Positions 5,539 through 10,418 of a stretch of 10,418 nt of DNA are shown one piece after another. The translations under genes and the position numbers were made by a program. The notes beneath the pieces were generated by a model that saw only the letters and a program-made list of their open reading frames with translations, did not search any database and was not told the origin of the DNA. This DNA comes from Burkholderiales bacterium (GTDB taxonomy: Bacteria; Pseudomonadota; Gammaproteobacteria; Burkholderiales; Burkholderiaceae): positions 1-10,418 of the forward strand of contig CANBQJ010000129.1 in the NCBI GenBank assembly GCA_947371645.1, written 5' to 3'. Each line of letters starts with the position of its first letter. The stretch's first letter is position 1.

Positions 5539-8500
5539 ATGGGCCGTCGCCAGCAATCCAATCGTCGCCAGTCGTCGGGCCCAGCACGTGGCAAGGCCGG
5601 TCCCAGTGCACTGCTGATGAAGCTGGTGGCCCGTGCAGCACAAGGCTGGTGGGCATGGTGGCAGGCGCGGGTGCAAGCCCTGCGTCAGTGGAGGGAACGC
5701 CGCCAGGCCTCGGCGCGGCACATGGCACGAGAAAGCTTTCGCGGATTTGAAACGCTGGAGCCCAGGCTGCTGCTGTCCGCCGACGCGCAAGTGGCGATGG
5801 GCGGCAGCGCGGTGGCGCAACCCAACACGGCCACGGTCGTTCAACGCACCATCGACTCCCCCACGGCCACTTCGGCCGCGCTGCCGGCTGCAGCCACCGC
5901 CAGCCTGAACATCACCGGCCCCGGCACGGGCATGCTGCAAGAGGTCAATGGCATCTACAGCCTGTCGCTGAGCAACACCACCGCGCTCACACAGGTGAGC
6001 CTGAACCTGAACGGCCTCACGCGGATCACGCTGGGCCACATCGACGCCGGCAGCAACCTCGGCGCCCTGGACCTGGGCCAGGCCGACCTGGCCGGCAACG
6101 CCAGCTTCGCGGGCAGCCTGGGCAGCCTGACGCTGGGTTCGGCCCATGGCAGCAGCATCCAGGTGACAGGTCCTGGCGCGCTGGACTTCAAGGCCGATGT
6201 GCTGGTGGACACCACCTTGCAGGCCCGCGCAGCCAAAGTCAGCATCGACACCATCGCCTGGACGGGCAACAGCAGCCGCGTGGACGTGGCGCTGGTCAAG
6301 TCCTTGAACAACCTGCAAGACTTTTCGGCAGACCTGTTCGTCAGCGGGCAAGGTGCCACCGACTATGCACTGAACACCGTCACCATTGGCGGACAGGTGA
6401 CGGGCGGCGTGTGGGCCGTGCATGGCCGCAGCAAGGCCATCGGTTTGGGCAGCAGTGCCGCCGCCTGGCACGCCAACTTCTCAGGTGCCTTGACCTTGCT
6501 CAGCAGCCGCCAAGACTTGGGTGGCCAGCTTGCGGCGTCCGCCGTGCAAACCGTGCAGGTAGGCGGCTCGGCCAAGGCACTGCAATTGATGGTGGGCACC
6601 GACCTGGGCGACGACGCCCAACTGGGTGGCACCGGCGCCAATGCAGACACCTTCAAGGCCGGCACGCTGGCGCGCCTGCGCATCAGCGGCGACCTGATCG
6701 ACAGCACCATCCTGGTTGGGCTCGACCCGGTCAACGGCATCTATGGCGACGGCAACGACCAACAGCGCGGCACCAGCACGCAAACCGTGCAGGAGCTGGT
6801 CATCGGTGGCACGGCCAGCAACAGCCGCATCGTGGCGCCAGCCTACCCGGCCAGCGTGCGCGTGGGCGGTGTGGCCCAAGCGCCCACCGCATTGCCCGCC
6901 CTGCTGCTGAGCAGCTTGCCCGACACCGTGGCGCCAGTCATCAGTGCCTCGCTGCTGCAAGACACCGGCACCTCGGCCAGCGATGGCATCACCAAGCAGC
7001 CTGACATCCGCATCCTGAGCAGCGATGCGTCTGGCGCCGTGACCCTGGAAGCGCGCGTCGATGCTGACGCGTTCCAGGCCGTCACCGCCGCGTTGCAGCC
7101 CGATGGCAGCTGGCTGCTGAGCAGTGCGGCGCTCGCCACGCTCCATGGCGGCGCCCTGCCGGACGGCCTTCACACCGTGGCCGTGCGCGCACGCGACGCC
7201 GCAGGCAACGTGTCCAATGCGGCCGTGGTGGGCTTCACCCTCCTGCGCACGCCGCCAACGGCCGCATTGAGCCTCGACCCAAGCTCTGATACCGGTCTTG
7301 CCGGCGACCTGAGCACCGAACTGGGCACCGTGACCATCGTGGCGCAAACGCAGCCAGGCGTGGGTGTGCAGCTGGGCAGCCAATCCGTGACGGCCGACGC
7401 CACGGGCCGAGCGCTGTTGACCAACGTGCCGCTGGCCTTGGGCAGCAACGTGCTGTCGGTGACCTTGAGCGATGTGGCCGGCAACACCGCCAGCGCCAGC
7501 CTGAACGTGACCCGCGTGTCGCCCCAGGTGGTGGACACCCAGGCCCCCACCTTGACCAACCTGCGGCTGGACACCGACTCGGGTGCATCGTCCACCGATG
7601 GCATCACCCAGACCGTGACCGTGCTGGCTCAGGCCAGCGACAACGTCAAGGTGGTCAAGGTGTTCGCGGCACTGGACGCCACCTCAGGCAGCCCCGTCTA
7701 CGTGGATGTGAGCGCCGCACTGGGCACCGATGGCAGCATCCAGCTCACGCGCGCGCAGCTGGACGCGTTGGCAGGCGGCAGCCTGGGTCAGGGCGCCCAC
7801 ACCCTCGTCATGCGCGTGGAAGACGCCGCCGGCCTGAGCTCCACGCCGTCCACCCTGACCTTCACGCTGGACACCATTGCGCCAACCGGGGCCAGCTTTG
7901 GCCTGGCCACAGCCGATGCCGTCAACGGCCAGGATGACCAGGCCGCAGCGGCCCTGGTCACCCTGCGTGGCACGGCTGAAGCGGGCAGCAAGGTCTCCCT
8001 GGCAGGTGCCACCGTGCTGGTGGGCGCCAATGGCAGCTTCACGCTGCCCAGTGTGGGCCTGGCCCTGGGGGCCAACACCTTGAGCCTGGTGGTGACAGAC
8101 CTGGCCGGCAACACCCAGACCATCACCCGCACCATCACCCGCGCGGCGCAGGCCCAGACCGACACGGTGCTGACCTGGACGCAACTGACCCTGAAAGCCA
8201 TCCAGCTGGACGTGACCGACCCGCCCATCGCCACGCGCGTGCTGGCTGTGGAAAGCCTCGCGGTCTATGACAGCCTGGCCGCCATCGAAGGCAGCCCGGC
8301 CTACATGGTCCAGCGCAGCGTCACGGGCGCGGTGTCGGCCGATGCGGCCGTGGCCCAGGCCGCTTACCGCGTGCTCTATACCCTTTATCCCGGCCAACGC
8401 GCCACCTTCGACGCCGCCTTGAAGGCATCGCTGGATGCCATCCCCGATGGTGCGGCCAAGACCGCCGGCATCGCCTTGGGCGATGACATCGCCAAGACCA

Positions 8501-10418
8501 TCCTCACCATCCGCGCCAACGATGGCTACCTGAACTTCACCAGCTATGCCGGCAGCGATGCCCTGGGCGAATGGCGCCCGGTTGGCCCCATGTACCTGGT
8601 GGCGCAAGACCCGCATTGGGCCCAGGTGACCCCATTTGCCTTGGCCTCTGGCGACGAGTTCCGCGCGCCACCCCCACCGGGGCTGGATTCTGCCGCTTAC
8701 GCTGCGGCCCTCAACGAAGTGCAAAGCCTGGGCAGCGTCAACAGCAGCACCCGCACGGCCGACCAGACCCAGCAGGCCTTGTTCTGGGCCGATGGCGGTG
8801 GCAGCTATACCCCACCAGGCCATTGGGTGGCCATCGCCTCTCAGGTGGCACAAGCCAGGGGCCAGAGCCTGAGCGCCAACGCGCGCCTGATGGCCGAACT
8901 CAACGTGGCCCTGGCCGACGCGGCCATCGCCTGCTGGGACACCAAGTACACCTACGACCTGTGGCGCCCCGTCACCGCCATCCAGAACGCTAACCTCGAC
9001 GGCAACGCCGCCACCAGCCAGGATGCCAGCTGGACGCCCTTGTTGCTCACGCCCCCGCACCCTTCCTACGTTTCGGGGCACTCGACCTTCAGCGCGGCGG
9101 CGTCTGGCATCCTGGCGGCCACCTTCGGTGACAACACCGCTTTCAGCACCACCAGCCCCACCTTGCCCAACGTGGTGCGCAACTACACCAGCTTCAGCCA
9201 GGCGGCAGATGAAGCGGGTGTGAGCCGCATCTATGGCGGCATCCACACCAGCCTGGACAACCTCGCCGGCAAGCAGATCGGCACCGAAGTGGCGCAGGCC
9301 GTGCTGGAGCGCTTCAAGCTCAACGAGGACAAGCAGGCCCCCACCGTCGTGCTGGCCAGCACCCCTGCGGCCACCTTCACCAACCTGGCACTCACCGGCC
9401 AGATCCTGGACAACCTCTCGGGCGTGGCCTCGGCCACCATCCGGCTCGACGGCGGGGCGGCTCAACCGCTCAGCCTTGACGCCCTGGGCAAGTTCAGTTT
9501 CACCACCAGCCTGGCCACCGACGGCAGTGCCGATGGCAACCACACCTTGACGATCGTCGCCCGTGACCAGGCCGGCAACGTGAGCTCGGCCTTCGCGCGC
9601 ACGTTCGTGCTGGACACGAAAGCCCCCACCATCGACCTCACCAGCCTGGCCGACGGCGCCAGCCTGAGCGCCACCGCGCGCCTCACCGGAGCGGCCACGG
9701 GCACCGGCAGCGGCCTGACCTTGCTGAACTACCAGCTCGATGGCGGCACGGTGCGCAGCCTCAGCTTCGACGCCAGCACCGGCACCTTCGACACCAAACT
9801 CGATTTCAGCCAGCTGGATGTGGGCAGCCACACGCTCAAGTTGACGGCGCGCGATGCGGCCGGCAATGTCGGCACGCTGAGCCAGACCGTCAAGGTGGAC
9901 GCGCTCACGCCCTTCACCGTCACCAAGTTCACGCCCGTGGACGGCAGCCAGGACGTGGGGGTCACCCAGCGTCCGCAAATCATCTTCTCGCGTGCGGTCA
10001 ACGCCAACACCCTGACCAGCGACAGCTTCTACGCCACCGCACCAGACGGCAGCAAACTCGCCGCCACCATCGTGCCCTCGGCCGATGGCAGCTTCGCGTG
10101 GCTGTTCTTCACCAGCCCCATGCCCGGTGGTTCGCAGATCACCGTGCACGCCGACGGCAGCCTGATCCGCGCCGCAGCCGATGGCGCCTTCCTCGACGGC
10201 AACGCCGATGGCCAGGCCAGTGGCGAGTTCACCGCCACATTCAACACCGTCAGCTCAGAATCCGTTGCCGGCACCAAGTTGATTGGCAAGATCGTGGACC
10301 CAGGCCCTGACCTGGATCCGATGACCTTCGACGACATCCGCCGCGGCCCTGACGGTGTCATCCACACGCCAGACGATGTCTTCCTGCTGCCCATTGCGCA
10401 CGCCAAGGTCTACATCCT
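5539..10418 (+). CDS. Giant LEPR-XLL-type surface protein with Ig-like repeats and a vanadium-haloperoxidase-like domain (3' end beyond window)
   Basis: 1626 residues are open without a stop to the right edge. Residues 1-70 are basic and Trp-rich (GWWAWWQARVQALRQWRERR), with no ordinary signal peptide, then LEPRLLLSAD (73-82), the LEPR-x-LL motif of giant repetitive extracellular proteins. Residues ~110-455 are beta-rich, perhaps a parallel beta-helix. Ig-like domains lie at about 462-568, 571-664, 666-777 and 778-870, each ending near a D-x-A-G-N or similar motif (RDAAGN, SDVAGN, EDAAG, TDLAGN). A vanadium-haloperoxidase/PAP2-type domain occupies ~875-1263. Two more Ig-like domains (about 1265-1358, 1359-1454), an SbsA-like Big_5-type domain (1455-1570) and a new module with GPDGVIHTPDDV follow. 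The start is ATG at 5539 with GGGAG six bases upstream; the nearest in-frame ATG upstream (5497) soon meets a stop. It is divergent from the adaptor/TolC operon. Surface location is inferred from family and composition. Confidence 0.9.
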   Translation, partial: MGRRQQSNRRQSSGPARGKAGPSALLMKLVARAAQGWWAWWQARVQALRQWRERRQASARHMARESFRGFETLEPRLLLSADAQVAMGGSAVAQPNTATVVQRTIDSPTATSAALPAAATASLNITGPGTGMLQEVNGIYSLSLSNTTALTQVSLNLNGLTRITLGHIDAGSNLGALDLGQADLAGNASFAGSLGSLTLGSAHGSSIQVTGPGALDFKADVLVDTTLQARAAKVSIDTIAWTGNSSRVDVALVKSLNNLQDFSADLFVSGQGATDYALNTVTIGGQVTGGVWAVHGRSKAIGLGSSAAAWHANFSGALTLLSSRQDLGGQLAASAVQTVQVGGSAKALQLMVGTDLGDDAQLGGTGANADTFKAGTLARLRISGDLIDSTILVGLDPVNGIYGDGNDQQRGTSTQTVQELVIGGTASNSRIVAPAYPASVRVGGVAQAPTALPALLLSSLPDTVAPVISASLLQDTGTSASDGITKQPDIRILSSDASGAVTLEARVDADAFQAVTAALQPDGSWLLSSAALATLHGGALPDGLHTVAVRARDAAGNVSNAAVVGFTLLRTPPTAALSLDPSSDTGLAGDLSTELGTVTIVAQTQPGVGVQLGSQSVTADATGRALLTNVPLALGSNVLSVTLSDVAGNTASASLNVTRVSPQVVDTQAPTLTNLRLDTDSGASSTDGITQTVTVLAQASDNVKVVKVFAALDATSGSPVYVDVSAALGTDGSIQLTRAQLDALAGGSLGQGAHTLVMRVEDAAGLSSTPSTLTFTLDTIAPTGASFGLATADAVNGQDDQAAAALVTLRGTAEAGSKVSLAGATVLVGANGSFTLPSVGLALGANTLSLVVTDLAGNTQTITRTITRAAQAQTDTVLTWTQLTLKAIQLDVTDPPIATRVLAVESLAVYDSLAAIEGSPAYMVQRSVTGAVSADAAVAQAAYRVLYTLYPGQRATFDAALKASLDAIPDGAAKTAGIALGDDIAKTILTIRANDGYLNFTSYAGSDALGEWRPVGPMYLVAQDPHWAQVTPFALASGDEFRAPPPPGLDSAAYAAALNEVQSLGSVNSSTRTADQTQQALFWADGGGSYTPPGHWVAIASQVAQARGQSLSANARLMAELNVALADAAIACWDTKYTYDLWRPVTAIQNANLDGNAATSQDASWTPLLLTPPHPSYVSGHSTFSAAASGILAATFGDNTAFSTTSPTLPNVVRNYTSFSQAADEAGVSRIYGGIHTSLDNLAGKQIGTEVAQAVLERFKLNEDKQAPTVVLASTPAATFTNLALTGQILDNLSGVASATIRLDGGAAQPLSLDALGKFSFTTSLATDGSADGNHTLTIVARDQAGNVSSAFARTFVLDTKAPTIDLTSLADGASLSATARLTGAATGTGSGLTLLNYQLDGGTVRSLSFDASTGTFDTKLDFSQLDVGSHTLKLTARDAAGNVGTLSQTVKVDALTPFTVTKFTPVDGSQDVGVTQRPQIIFSRAVNANTLTSDSFYATAPDGSKLAATIVPSADGSFAWLFFTSPMPGGSQITVHADGSLIRAAADGAFLDGNADGQASGEFTATFNTVSSESVAGTKLIGKIVDPGPDLDPMTFDDIRRGPDGVIHTPDDVFLLPIAHAKVYI
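8161..9330 (+). other. Vanadium-dependent haloperoxidase / PAP2-type domain within the giant protein
   Basis: A domain of about 390 residues (875-1263) with the full set of vanadate/phosphate-site residues, given with fungal vanadium chloroperoxidase (VCPO) equivalents. Lys1136 (K353) and Arg1143 (R360) are in WDTKYTYDLWRP. Ser1179, Gly1180 and His1181 (S402, G403, H404) are in HPSYVSGHSTF. Arg1230 (R490) and His1236 (H496, the vanadate ligand) are in SRIYGGIHTSLD. The spacings K-x6-R and R-x5-H match. Trp1133 aligns with W350, and His1174 takes the place of F397, as in bromoperoxidases. The helical N-terminal part (AAVAQAAYRVLYTLYPGQ, IPDGAAKTAGIALG, RANDG) is typical of bacterial haloperoxidase-like proteins. 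Either halide oxidation with H2O2 or phosphatase activity is possible; the motifs alone do not decide. Confidence 0.9.

Noticed and set aside
5533..6471. A 312-codon minus-strand frame opposite the start of the giant gene
   Set aside because: Low-complexity Ala/Gly/His/Gln product, no ribosome-binding site seen, and antisense to the LEPR motif region; a composition artefact.
7684..10149. An 821-codon open frame on the minus strand
   Set aside because: It lies wholly antisense to the giant gene and gives a Gly/His/Gln/Arg-rich product without domains. Long antisense frames are expected opposite GC-rich coding DNA. The plus frame has coherent Ig-like and haloperoxidase motifs.

Overview
The window looks like a GC-rich beta-proteobacterial chromosome, probably Burkholderiales. 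The basis is strong G/C third-position bias, the form of the tRNA-Asn 3' sequence, and the gene style. The assignment is by impression, not by search. It splits at about position 942 into two parts with different histories.

Positions 1-941 read as the end of an integrated element. The last 47 bases of a tRNA-Asn gene (942-988), including the encoded CCA, stand without their 5' half. This is what remains at the far end when an integrase recombines into a tRNA. Inside lies a leftward gene for a sacsin/Hsp90-type (GHKL fold) ATPase, cut after about 135 codons by the end of an IS3-family insertion sequence whose transposase start runs off the left edge. The 386 bases between the ATPase start and the tRNA fragment hold no convincing gene. 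They look less GC-rich than the right-hand part and carry small repeats close to the junction.

Positions 989-10418 read as resident chromosome. The tRNA terminator (998-1028) is followed by a rightward gene for a 641-residue outer-membrane lipoprotein of unknown function (1147-3072). It converges on a two-gene leftward operon for a periplasmic adaptor (4428-5273) and a TolC-family outer-membrane channel (3094-4434), which overlap by 7 bases. A 265-base divergent spacer separates that operon from a very large rightward gene (5539 to beyond the right edge; 1626 residues visible).

The large gene is the most interesting object. Its product starts with a basic, Trp-rich segment and a LEPR-x-LL-type motif. 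It continues with a probable beta-helical region, several Ig-like domains with D-x-A-G-N signatures, a complete vanadium-haloperoxidase/PAP2-type domain with all expected vanadate-binding residues, more Ig-like domains and an SbsA-like (Big_5-type) domain. The divergent adaptor/TolC pair has no inner-membrane pump beside it in the window. A reasonable but unproven model is that the pair exports, or serves, the giant enzyme-bearing surface protein.
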